A DNA stretch of 64,000 bases from CAZSBB01 sp964605235 (GTDB lineage: Bacteria > Planctomycetota > Phycisphaerae > Phycisphaerales > Phycisphaeraceae), in assembly GCA_964605235.1 (NCBI GenBank), contig CAZSBB010000008.1:1-64000 (forward strand). The letters are read 5' to 3'. Within the stretch, counting starts at the first letter, position 1, and each line of letters opens with the position of its first letter. A model generated the notes under the pieces. The model had not been told where the DNA came from. It saw nothing but the letters and a program-made list of their open reading frames with translations, and made no database searches. Position numbers and translations under genes: made by a program. Positions 7,816 to 17,143 of this stretch are shown piece by piece.

Positions 7816-9636
7816 TCAGGGCATCGGCGATTGCGCGACGAGACGGTGCACCCAAAGTTTCTGCGGCCGATTCACGTCCTGCACAAACTCCCCGTCCAGC
7901 TTGAACCCCGCTGCCTCCATGGTCGCGTCATGCGCGGGCGAAATGTCCGACATCACATACACCGGCCCGGCGCTCGGGGCGCTGTCGCGGTATTCGTGCA
8001 GTTCCTCCGGCTGGATCGCCGGCACAATTCGTCGGGCGAAAAACAGGAATTCCTCGTTGGGCCGCAGGTCCTCGTTGGACAGTTTCAGGTAACGCAACGG
8101 GGCGTTGCCCACCAGCTGCGCTGCACGCAGACACTCGGCTTTGAGTGGATGAATCGCATTGTCCGAGCGGCTGTACGCCAACTGGATCACCATCAGCAGC
8201 ACCAGCGCCCAGACCGCGGACCACTGCGCCGCCGCCAGCATGCGCCGTTGCCGCTGCGCCCGCACGCCCAGCAGCGCCAGCGCCAGCAGGACCACCGTCG
8301 CCAGCACCACCATGATCGGGTCCAGCTTGCCCAGCAGGTCATGGGAGGATTTCAAGGCTTCTTTGAGCTGGTCGTTGGCGAAGATGACCACTCCCACCGC
8401 CACCGAGCCGCCCACGATGCCCACCCAATGCGGCCACAGCAGCATCCATTCGGCGGGATCGCGCTGTTGTCGATCTTCCAAACGTTGATAGTCGCGCCAC
8501 AGCGCCGCGACCATCAAACCCACGGCCGGCAGCACCGGCAGGATGTAGCGCTGCTGCTTGGCGGCCGGGATGGACATGATCACGATCAACGCCACAAACC
8601 AGAGCCACGCGAACAGCAATTCGCGCCGGCGCGCCCCGCCCGCCAGCAGGAACGGATGCAGTAAGCCGCCGATCAGGAATGCCGTCCAGGGCCAGACCAA
8701 CCCGAGCGTGCCCAGGTAGTAATACACCGGCTGGAACTCGGCGCGGCGGGCCACATACTCCACCGCCAACCCTTCTGCGCCACGGGCGTTGTAGATGATC
8801 GAGATGACAAACCAGGGCTCGCACAACACCAGCATCAGCAGCGTCGCGCCCAGCAGGCCCCAGACATGCACATGGCGCGGCCGAGGCGCCAGCCCGATCG
8901 CCACCACCAGCGGCAACAGCACCAGCAGCAGACTCAGCGGCCCCTTGGACAGCGTCGCACAGGTGAACATCAGCGCACACAGCAGCCAGCCGATCACGCG
9001 CCGTCGCTCGCCGGGCGCGCGGCGCAGCGGATCGATCGCCCACACTCCCGCCGCCACCGCCGCCGTGGCGAAAGCCGCCAGGTAAATGTCATAGGAGGCA
9101 TACCGCGCCTGCCGCTGGAGGAACCAGGTCGATCCCACCACCGCCGCCGCCAGCACCGCCGTGGGCCGATCCGCCAGCACGCAGCCCAACCAGGCGGTGG
9201 CCAGCACCATGAGCACGCCCAGCAGGACACTGACCATTCGCGCCCGGACGGTGATCTCCTCCACCGTGGCGGTCTGTGGGTCCAGCCCGGTGAAGGACAG
9301 CATGGTCAGCCACACCAGCAGCGGCGGCTTGTGGACCCGTGGCTCGCCGTTGTGACTGGGAATCAACCAGGCGTAAGGCTCGCGCGGGATGTTGGGATAA
9401 CCCACCTGCCGCAGCCAGGTTTCCTGAGCCGACAGCAGCGAAATGTTTTCCATGGTGTGGATGGTGTCGCGCCGGCCCAGCTCCATAAACAGGCCAACCA
9501 GCAGCAACACGAACAGCACCAGCGCCATCCAACCCCACGGTTGCTTGACGGATGCATCATTCACCAATGGATCCAACACGCGCACCGGCTTGGACGATGG
9601 TTGCGGGACACCGGATGATGGGGTCGAAGTCATCAT
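7816..9636 (-). CDS. PMT/ArnT-like membrane glycosyltransferase
   Basis: A 606-aa polytopic protein with about ten or more predicted membrane helices. It carries the acidic N-terminal luminal loop and the HKPPLLVWL motif (about residue 100) typical of GT39/GT83-type enzymes that use lipid-phosphate sugars (protein mannosyltransferase, ArnT and relatives). Acceptor and donor cannot be told from sequence. The start at 9636 is one of two adjacent ATGs; the frame is open upstream without similarity. It lies upstream of rph on the same strand and downstream of gmd, a GDP-sugar gene, which suggests envelope glycosylation. A second member is at 51764-53542. Confidence 0.82.
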   Translation of the reverse strand: MMTSTPSSGVPQPSSKPVRVLDPLVNDASVKQPWGWMALVLFVLLLVGLFMELGRRDTIHTMENISLLSAQETWLRQVGYPNIPREPYAWLIPSHNGEPRVHKPPLLVWLTMLSFTGLDPQTATVEEITVRARMVSVLLGVLMVLATAWLGCVLADRPTAVLAAAVVGSTWFLQRQARYASYDIYLAAFATAAVAAGVWAIDPLRRAPGERRRVIGWLLCALMFTCATLSKGPLSLLLVLLPLVVAIGLAPRPRHVHVWGLLGATLLMLVLCEPWFVISIIYNARGAEGLAVEYVARRAEFQPVYYYLGTLGLVWPWTAFLIGGLLHPFLLAGGARRRELLFAWLWFVALIVIMSIPAAKQQRYILPVLPAVGLMVAALWRDYQRLEDRQQRDPAEWMLLWPHWVGIVGGSVAVGVVIFANDQLKEALKSSHDLLGKLDPIMVVLATVVLLALALLGVRAQRQRRMLAAAQWSAVWALVLLMVIQLAYSRSDNAIHPLKAECLRAAQLVGNAPLRYLKLSNEDLRPNEEFLFFARRIVPAIQPEELHEYRDSAPSAGPVYVMSDISPAHDATMEAAGFKLDGEFVQDVNRPQKLWVHRLVAQSPMP

Positions 9637-9828
9637 AGCGCAAACAATCACACAGGGATTCAGCAGGGACGCACCAGCCAGACGGGAAAGAGTAGCAGAC
9701 CGCGCCCGGGCGTGCAGGCGCTGCATCAGGCCGCTGCACCGCTGCCCGAGCGAACCGGCGGGTTCGCCCAAGGCGACAACCCCGCCGCGTGGCGCGACGG
9801 CTTTGGATGGATGAAAGGAAATCCCGGT

Positions 9829-10896
<1,068 letters not shown>

Positions 10897-10999
10897 ACCA
10901 AGGCGACCTCCTGGAGGGCTGTGTCCTTATTTTCGACCAAACCGGGACGATTGTTGAGAAGTTTTTCGCCCGGTCAGCGTCAAACCAGCGCACTGTCTG

Positions 11000-11067
11000 G
11001 TAGGTCTGGGCTGACCCGGACAGGCTGCACACCTTGGCGTCAACTGTCCGGGCCAGCCCGGACCTAC
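11000..11067. repeat. palindromic intergenic repeat, family C
   Basis: Two 24-nt arms (11000-11023 and 11044-11067) are complementary at 22 of 24 positions, with a 20-nt loop. The arm begins GTAGGTCTGGGCTGACCCGG and has its own internal GGGCTGnCCCGG dyad. It sits between the recG stop codon and gmd. It resembles REP-type elements but only one copy is in this window. Confidence 0.82.
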
Positions 11068-11078
11068 AAGAAGTCACC

Positions 11079-13259
11079 TTATCCCACATCAATCAACCCC
11101 AGCGCATCGCCATACTGCTGCAGCAGCAGCCGGCGCAAGGTGCGCAGGGCGGGTTCGGTCAGCGTGGGATCGCGCTGCACCATCGCCCGGGCGTCGCGCT
11201 CGGCGAGCTTGAGCAGCGGAATATCGTCGGGGATGCGCGCCACACGCAACGGCGGCGCGCCGTGCTGGCGCGTGCCGAAGAAATCCCCAATGCCGCGGAT
11301 TTCCAGATCGTGCTCGGCAATGCGGAAACCATCGGTGGTCTGGGCGATCGCCGCCATCCGTTGCTCGGCGCCCTCATTACCCGGCTCGGCAATGAACACG
11401 CACAGGTTCTTCACCGGCAAACTGCCGCGCCCGATGCGCCCCCGCAACTGGTGCAACTGCGCCAGGCCGAAACGCTCGGCATGCTCGACCACCATCAACG
11501 TCGCTTCGGGCACATCCACGCCCACCTCGATCACCGTGGTCGCCACCAGCACCTGCGCCTTCCCGCTGCGGAAATCCGCCATCACCGCGTCCCGCTCGGC
11601 GGGTTTCATGCGCCCGTGCAACTGCGCCACCTGATAGCCGGCGAAATACCGGCTCTCCAACAGCTGCGCGTGCGCCGCCACGCTCTTGAGCGGCGTCAAA
11701 CCCGCGCGCCCGGCGTCATCCTCCTGCGCGTCTTCAATCACCGGCACCACCACATACGCCCGCTCGCCCCGCGCCAACCGGCTGGCGACATACTCATACA
11801 CCTGCGGCGCCTGCTCCGGGCTCACCACCCGCGTGACAATCGGCTGACGGCCCGGCGGCAACCCGTGAATCGTCGATACTTCCAGATCACCAAACAACGC
11901 CAAACTCAGCGTGCGCGGGATCGGCGTGGCGGTCATCACCAGGTAATGCGGCGAAGGGCGTCGGCCGTCCTGGGCCGCCTCGCCGTCCTCCGCCTTGGAA
12001 CGAAACGCCGCCCGCTGCAGCACGCCAAAGCGATGCTGTTCGTCGACCACCACCACCGCCAGATTGCTGAAGCGCACCTGCTCGGTGACCAGCGCCTGCG
12101 TGCCGATGACCAGGTCCACCTCGCCGGCTTCGATCTGCGCCAGCGTGGTTTGCCGGGCTTTGGAACGCGCGCTGCCGCGCCCCGCCGCCACCAGCGCCAC
12201 GCTCACATCAGAGCCGGCGAGCATCCGGCTGATGGTCAGGAAATGCTGTTCCGCCAGCAGTTCCGTCGGCGCCATGAGCGCCCCCTGCTTCCCGGCGGCG
12301 ACCGCCATCAGCAGCGCGTACAGCGCCACCACCGTCTTGCCCGCGCCCACGTCGCCCTGCACCAGCCGATTCATCGGTGCGGATTTCTGCAGGTCCGCCG
12401 CGATGTGTCCAATGACCTGCCGCTGGGAATCGGTCAGCTCGAAACCGAACCGCTGGCGGATGTGCTCGTCCAGGGCCGGGGTCCAGCGCAACTGCGGCGC
12501 CAGCAGGCGCGTCTGGTTGTAATGCCGCTTGAGCGCGGTGCCCAGTTGCAGCAGCAGCAGTTCGTTGTACGCCAGCCGGCGCCGCGCCCGCTTGGCGTCG
12601 TCCTCATCCTCGGGCTGGTGCGCCAGTTGGTACGCCTGCGCCAGGTCGGGCATGTTGTGATGGGTCAGCAGTTCGGCGGGCAAGGGATCCACCACCGCCG
12701 CCAAGGCGCGCGGCAAGAGGTCGCGCAGCAGGTTCTCGATCACCCGGCTGGAGAGGTCCTCCGTGGCGGGATACACCGGGCGGAAAATTTCCTGTTTGGC
12801 GGGCGCCTGCTCCACATCCGCGAGCACTTCCCAGCGGGGGTTGACCATCTGGGGATAGCCCTGGAACGAGCCGACCTTGCCCTGCACGCGGATCGCCAGC
12901 CCCGGATGCAGCCGCTCGCGCAGGTAGCCGGCGTTGAAGAACACGACGTTGAGCCGGCGATCCGCATCCTCCAGCGTGACCTCCAGCCGCGCCTTGCCCC
13001 GACCCTGCGGCCCATGCCCGGGATGCCAACGCAGCGCTGCGATCAAACCCCGCGCGCTGCCGATGCCCTCGGCGGGAAGCTGGGCGATGCTGCTCTCGGC
13101 GTGCTCGAACTGATAGCGCAGCGGCAGGTGGCGCAGCAGGTCGGCCAGGCTGTGAATGCTCAGCCGCTTGAGCGCCGCAGCGCGCGCCTTGCCCACGCCG
13201 GGCAATTTTCCCACCGGCGTGGCGAGCGGCAGCGGCTGAACCGGAGCATCATCGGGCAT
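11079..13259 (-). CDS. recG: ATP-dependent DNA helicase RecG
   Basis: A 726-aa branch-migrating helicase that rescues stalled forks and processes recombination intermediates. The N-terminal wedge/OB region has the LPGVGKARAAAL start and the LRHLPLRY motif. The helicase core shows GDVGAGKT (about residue 303), DEQHRFGV (about 404), TATPIPRTL and QLRGRIGRG (about 601). The open frame continues far upstream antisense to tatC; the start was set at ATG 13259, where similarity begins. A -10-like TACACT lies 6 nt before this ATG. Confidence 0.95.
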   Translation of the reverse strand: MPDDAPVQPLPLATPVGKLPGVGKARAAALKRLSIHSLADLLRHLPLRYQFEHAESSIAQLPAEGIGSARGLIAALRWHPGHGPQGRGKARLEVTLEDADRRLNVVFFNAGYLRERLHPGLAIRVQGKVGSFQGYPQMVNPRWEVLADVEQAPAKQEIFRPVYPATEDLSSRVIENLLRDLLPRALAAVVDPLPAELLTHHNMPDLAQAYQLAHQPEDEDDAKRARRRLAYNELLLLQLGTALKRHYNQTRLLAPQLRWTPALDEHIRQRFGFELTDSQRQVIGHIAADLQKSAPMNRLVQGDVGAGKTVVALYALLMAVAAGKQGALMAPTELLAEQHFLTISRMLAGSDVSVALVAAGRGSARSKARQTTLAQIEAGEVDLVIGTQALVTEQVRFSNLAVVVVDEQHRFGVLQRAAFRSKAEDGEAAQDGRRPSPHYLVMTATPIPRTLSLALFGDLEVSTIHGLPPGRQPIVTRVVSPEQAPQVYEYVASRLARGERAYVVVPVIEDAQEDDAGRAGLTPLKSVAAHAQLLESRYFAGYQVAQLHGRMKPAERDAVMADFRSGKAQVLVATTVIEVGVDVPEATLMVVEHAERFGLAQLHQLRGRIGRGSLPVKNLCVFIAEPGNEGAEQRMAAIAQTTDGFRIAEHDLEIRGIGDFFGTRQHGAPPLRVARIPDDIPLLKLAERDARAMVQRDPTLTEPALRTLRRLLLQQYGDALGLIDVG

Positions 13260-13265
13260 GGAGCA

Positions 13266-13271
13266 AGTGTA
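13266..13271 (-). promoter_or_regulatory. -10-like hexamer of recG, leaderless arrangement
   Basis: On the minus strand TACACT is followed by 6 nt and then the recG ATG, so a transcript starting at the usual distance would begin at or next to the start codon. No good -35 box is seen. Confidence 0.4.
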
Positions 13272-13303
13272 CCGCAGGCGTCCCCCCAGCCCAGCGTCGT
13301 CGG

Positions 13304-13309
13304 TACAAT
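13304..13309 (+). promoter_or_regulatory. -10-like hexamer of tatC, leaderless arrangement
   Basis: TACAAT is followed by 7 nt and the tatC ATG (13317). It mirrors the recG arrangement in the same 57-bp divergent gap. No convincing -35 box is seen. Confidence 0.42.
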
Positions 13310-13316
13310 CGCCTGC

Positions 13317-14387
13317 ATGACTGTGGACGACGAGGCTGTGGAACAAACGCACATGACCCTGGGCGAGCACCTGGAGGAGCTGCGACGGCGGCTGATCCTG
13401 GCGCTCGTGGGCGTGCTGGTGATCCTGGTCATCACGCTGTACTTCGGCGAAGACCTGGTGCTGTGGCTCCAGCAGCCGTTGCACCGGGTCCAACGGACCG
13501 CGGGCCTGCCCGCGATGACCGTGGGGCTGAGCGTGACCACCGGCTTTGCGGTGTACCTGCAGGTGAGCATCGTCTTTGCCGTGATCGCCGGCTGTCCGTG
13601 GGTGGTGTACCAGGCGTGGAAGTTCGTCTCCGCGGGGCTGTATGCCGCGGAGCGCCGGGTGGCGCTGCTGATGATGCCGCTGAGCGCGGGCATGAGCCTG
13701 CTGGGCGTGGGCTTTGCGTACTACGTGATGCTGCCGGTGTGCCTGGCGTTCCTGATCAATTTCTCCGTGAGCTATCCGCAGGCGGGCGGGGTGCGGCCGT
13801 CGATGCTGGATCAGATGCTGGCGCTCGTCGCCGAGTACGCCGGCGCTCAGCAGCCACAGACCGTGGACCTGCCGCCCACCAGTGCCCCGCGTGGCCCAGG
13901 CGTGCATCTGCCCATTCTCGGCACGGATCCTGCCGAACCCAGCGAAGGCCAAATCTGGCTCAATGCCACACAAGGCGAAATGAAAGTTCGGCTCAACGGC
14001 CACACACGCACGCTGACGCTCGCCACCGGCTCGGCGATGACCCCGCTGATTGAAGTGGGCGAGTACATGTCCTTCGTGCTGGTGGTGACCATCGGCGTGG
14101 TGGTGGCGTTCCAACTGCCGCTGGTCATGCTGCTGGTCGGCTGGTCCGGGGTGATCGATCCCGCCAACATCGGGCGCCTCCGCCGGTATTGCGTGTTCGC
14201 CTGCTTCGTGGCGGGCGCGGTGCTCACCCCGGCGGACCCGATCAGCATGTTTGTGCTGGCGCTGCCGCTGTGGGGGTTGTTCGAGTTCGGACTGATCCTG
14301 ATGAAATACGTCTATCGCAGTGGGCGCGCGGCACGCGCGGCAGCGGAAGCGGAGGCGCAAAGCGCTGCTGCGACGCGGGACGAGTAG
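13317..14387 (+). CDS. tatC: Sec-independent translocase TatC with large periplasmic insertion
   Basis: A 356-aa protein, about 100 aa longer than usual TatC. The signature MTLGEHLEELRRRL is at residues 13-26, and the membrane helices and the final FELGLILMKYVYR-like segment (FEFGLILMKY) fit the family. TatC binds twin-arginine signal peptides. The extra length is an ~88-residue polar insertion (about residues 155-243) rich in Pro/Gly/Thr. It lies between the third helix (LAFLINFSVSYPQ) and the conserved EYMSFVL segment that starts the fourth helix region, so it should face the periplasm. The frame is open far upstream through the recG antisense, but ATG 13317 is the family start. Confidence 0.93.
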   Translation: MTVDDEAVEQTHMTLGEHLEELRRRLILALVGVLVILVITLYFGEDLVLWLQQPLHRVQRTAGLPAMTVGLSVTTGFAVYLQVSIVFAVIAGCPWVVYQAWKFVSAGLYAAERRVALLMMPLSAGMSLLGVGFAYYVMLPVCLAFLINFSVSYPQAGGVRPSMLDQMLALVAEYAGAQQPQTVDLPPTSAPRGPGVHLPILGTDPAEPSEGQIWLNATQGEMKVRLNGHTRTLTLATGSAMTPLIEVGEYMSFVLVVTIGVVVAFQLPLVMLLVGWSGVIDPANIGRLRRYCVFACFVAGAVLTPADPISMFVLALPLWGLFEFGLILMKYVYRSGRAARAAAEAEAQSAAATRDE

Positions 14388-14409
14388 GTCGCGGCGGGTT
14401 GACGAACGC

Positions 14410-15582
14410 TCAGGAAGCGTATGCCGCGCCGGCGGCGGCGAGGGCGGCTCCGGGGGTGAGTTTGACGCCCTGCTCGAGCAGCAGCGTTTCCAGAGCCGCC
14501 AGCAGCAGCGTGACGTGGCGACGGGTGCTCGAAGCGCCCATCAGGCCGATGCGCCACGCCTGACCTTTGAATGGACCCAAGCCCGCGCCGATCTCGATGC
14601 CGAAGTCGTTGAGCAGTTTGCTGCGCACCGCGGCATCATCCACCCCCGCCGGCACGCGCACGGCATTGAGCGTGGTCAGGCTATGCTCGGGGATGTACTG
14701 CAAACCCAGCGCTTCGAGCCCTGCCCGCAAGGCGCGATGGTTGAGCGCATGCCGGGCGATGCGAGCGTCCAGCCCTTCCTCCAGCACGATGCGCAGCGCT
14801 TCGCGCAGGGCGTAGGTCATGTTGATCGGCGCGGTGTGGTGGTACGTGCGCTGCTGACCCCAGTAGTTGCGGATCATGGTCAGATCGAGATACCAACTCT
14901 GCACCTTGGTCTTCCGCTGATCCATCACCGCGGCGGCGGCGGCGCTGAAGCTCACCGGCGACAACCCCGGCGGACAGGACAGACACTTCTGCGTCCCGCT
15001 GTACGCGGCGTCAACCTTCCATTCATCCAGCTTCACCGGCAAACCGCCCAGCGAAGTCACACAGTCCATCACCAACAGCATGCCCGCGTCATGCACCAGT
15101 TGGCTGATTTCCTCCATCGGCTGATGCGCGCCGGTGGAAGTCTCGGCATGCACCACCGCCACCAGCTTGGCGCGCGGGTGGGCTTGGATGGCGTCCGCGA
15201 TCTGCTGCGGTTCGATGATGCAGCCCCACTCGGCCTGGACCTGATGCACGGTCGCGCCGCAGCGCTGGGCGACATCCACCATGCGGGTGCCGAAGACGCC
15301 GTTGACGCCGATGATCGCTTCATCGCCCGGTTCGAGCAGATTGACGAAGCAGGTTTCCATCCCCGCGCTGCCGGTGCCGGACATGGCGAGCGTCAGCGGG
15401 TTGGCGGTGCCGAACACCTGCTGCAGGAGCGTGCGGGTTTCGTTCATCACCTGAAGGTATTGCGGATCAAGGTGACCCAGCGTGGGGGCGGCGAGGGCTT
15501 CGAGCACGCGCGGCGGCACATCGCTGGGGCCGGGCCCCATCAGCAGGCGGGCAGCGGGAACAAGCTGGGCGGGTAGCGTCAT
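14410..15582 (-). CDS. class V aminotransferase, serine/alanine-glyoxylate type
   Basis: A 390-aa PLP enzyme. The N-terminal LLMGPGPSDVPPRVLEA and the Lys of SGTQKCLSCPPG (about residue 200), which forms the PLP Schiff base, match alanine-glyoxylate and serine-glyoxylate aminotransferases. It would move an amino group onto glyoxylate to give glycine. The neighbouring glcDEF genes (glycolate to glyoxylate) support that assignment by context. The choice of Ala or Ser as amino donor cannot be settled. The ATG at 15582 is preceded by TGGAG. Confidence 0.9.
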   Translation of the reverse strand: MTLPAQLVPAARLLMGPGPSDVPPRVLEALAAPTLGHLDPQYLQVMNETRTLLQQVFGTANPLTLAMSGTGSAGMETCFVNLLEPGDEAIIGVNGVFGTRMVDVAQRCGATVHQVQAEWGCIIEPQQIADAIQAHPRAKLVAVVHAETSTGAHQPMEEISQLVHDAGMLLVMDCVTSLGGLPVKLDEWKVDAAYSGTQKCLSCPPGLSPVSFSAAAAAVMDQRKTKVQSWYLDLTMIRNYWGQQRTYHHTAPINMTYALREALRIVLEEGLDARIARHALNHRALRAGLEALGLQYIPEHSLTTLNAVRVPAGVDDAAVRSKLLNDFGIEIGAGLGPFKGQAWRIGLMGASSTRRHVTLLLAALETLLLEQGVKLTPGAALAAAGAAYAS

Positions 15583-15648
15583 GGCACACTCCAGACGGGC
15601 GGAATCATTTGAGAATTGAATTGTAACCGCTGGCGCGCGTCAGTTTGC

Positions 15649-17022
15649 TCAGACAAACTGCAGGGCGTAGACATCCGCATCGCAGAGTTGCAGTTTCAGG
15701 CGCACGGGCTGGCCGGCGTACTGGGCCACGCCGACGCGATCGCCCCAGCGACAGGTCAGGCACAGGTCGTCGCCGCGCAGCGGGTGGGCGTCATCGAGAC
15801 TGAGTCCGGGCAGGGGTTGACCCTGTTCGGTTTGCAGTTCAGCTTTGATGCAGCCATACGCCGAGGTGCTGGCATTGAGCGTGAGGGTTTGGCCGGTGAA
15901 GGTAAACGGCTTGGAGCGGAAGGTTCCGGGCCGATAGCCGGCGTTGAGGCTCGCCAGGCCATCGGTGCGCAGGGCGTAGCGTTGCACGACCGGCGCGGGG
16001 TGGCCGTAGTTTTCGATGGCGTAGAACGACATTTCGCGTGGGCCGGTGGGCACAATGGATGGGCCGGGCAGGATAGCGCGGGCAGACCAGTTGCGGGGGT
16101 CGGCGCCGGGACGGACCAGCGCCTGCGGGAAGCAGCGGTCGTAGGTCGCCCCGCCGCGGCTGGTGAGCAGGATGACATCGCTCAGGCCCCGCTGCTGCGT
16201 GGGATCGGTTTCCAGCAGGGCATGCTCGCCGGCGTGGAAGCGCGCGACCTCGGGGATGAAGCGTTTGGGCAGCGCCAGGTAAATGTGCGGGGCGCGAAAA
16301 TAGGGATGCGTGGCGTTGGTGTACAGGTGCTCAGTCAGCGGCGCGCCCAGGTCCATCTTCTGCGGCTGTGACCAGTTCAGGAAATCATCGCTGACCGCCC
16401 GGCAGATGGCGCGCAGGCCCTTGTATTCCGTGATGGCGCCATCACCTTCAAAGTAACGGTAATACGCGACGTAGCAGTTTTCCGCGCTGGACCAGAACGC
16501 CAGGTTCTGCGAGTCGAACGCCCCTTGCGTCAGCACCGGTTCTTCGCGCAGCGGCGTCCATTGGTAGCCATCGGATGAGACAAAACCCTGCAGGCCGCGG
16601 GCGCCGTTGACGCGGGTGTCCGCCAACGCTTTGAAACGCTGGTCGGCGGGCGTTCTGGGTTTGGTGTCATAGAACGGCGTGAAGTTGTGGCTGGCATTCC
16701 CGGTGAGCAACACATTGGTGCGCGCCTGACCATGTGAGGGAAAGTCCAGTTCCGGGCGCTCGAAATGCACGCCATCGGTGCTGCGGGCGACGCAGGTGAC
16801 GGCGTTGGACGTCGTCGCAGACCAGCCGCGATAGTACAGCCGATATTCCCCTCCCTGGTAAATCAGCGTGGGATAGCCGCTGAACGCTCCTTCCCACGGG
16901 CGATCCAAGGTGAGCACCGGCCCCGCTGGCTGGGGATGGTGCAGCCGCTGCTCCACCTCTTCCAACTCATCCACCAGAAAACGATCTACGAACGGTTCGA
17001 GGCGGTTACCCAGTTCTATCAC
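15649..17022 (-). CDS. beta-propeller protein, GH43/GH32-like fold, function unknown
   Basis: A 457-aa protein without signal peptide. Repeated motifs such as WEGAFSGYPTLIYQGGEYRLYYRG, ARSTDGVHFERPEL and SSDGYQWTPL are typical of five-bladed beta-propellers of the GH32/GH43/GH130 group, which carry short Asp-box-like turns. I cannot place it in a catalytic family. It starts at GTG 17022 with GGGAG 7 nt upstream and is divergent from glcD. Its presence in the glycolate block may be accidental. Confidence 0.7.
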   Translation of the reverse strand: MIELGNRLEPFVDRFLVDELEEVEQRLHHPQPAGPVLTLDRPWEGAFSGYPTLIYQGGEYRLYYRGWSATTSNAVTCVARSTDGVHFERPELDFPSHGQARTNVLLTGNASHNFTPFYDTKPRTPADQRFKALADTRVNGARGLQGFVSSDGYQWTPLREEPVLTQGAFDSQNLAFWSSAENCYVAYYRYFEGDGAITEYKGLRAICRAVSDDFLNWSQPQKMDLGAPLTEHLYTNATHPYFRAPHIYLALPKRFIPEVARFHAGEHALLETDPTQQRGLSDVILLTSRGGATYDRCFPQALVRPGADPRNWSARAILPGPSIVPTGPREMSFYAIENYGHPAPVVQRYALRTDGLASLNAGYRPGTFRSKPFTFTGQTLTLNASTSAYGCIKAELQTEQGQPLPGLSLDDAHPLRGDDLCLTCRWGDRVGVAQYAGQPVRLKLQLCDADVYALQFV

Positions 17023-17129
17023 CAGTGCACTCCCGTACCGGGAACAGTTGGTCAGCGCATCAGCTACACCCCGTCATTGTAATGGGTGGAATGCCGTCGG
17101 CGGCGCTGCAACCGCGCCGATTCAATCGT

Positions 17130-17135
17130 TACACT
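17130..17135 (+). promoter_or_regulatory. -10-like hexamer of glcD, leaderless arrangement
   Basis: TACACT is followed by 8 nt and the glcD ATG at 17144. A weak CTGCAA at 17106-17111 could be the -35 (18-bp spacer). On the other strand TACAAT (17076-17081) may serve the divergent propeller gene, leaving a ~45-nt leader. Confidence 0.38.
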
Positions 17136-17143
17136 ATGACGCT

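Noticed and set aside
11034..13316. Long plus-strand frame antisense to recG, continuous with tatC
   Set aside because: The composition is low-complexity HHRR-rich and the opposite strand carries all RecG helicase motifs.
13318..14360. Long open frame antisense to tatC, continuous with recG
   Set aside because: It only extends the recG frame upstream; residues are Arg/His/Gln-rich as expected for the antisense of a GC-rich gene, while tatC has clear family motifs.
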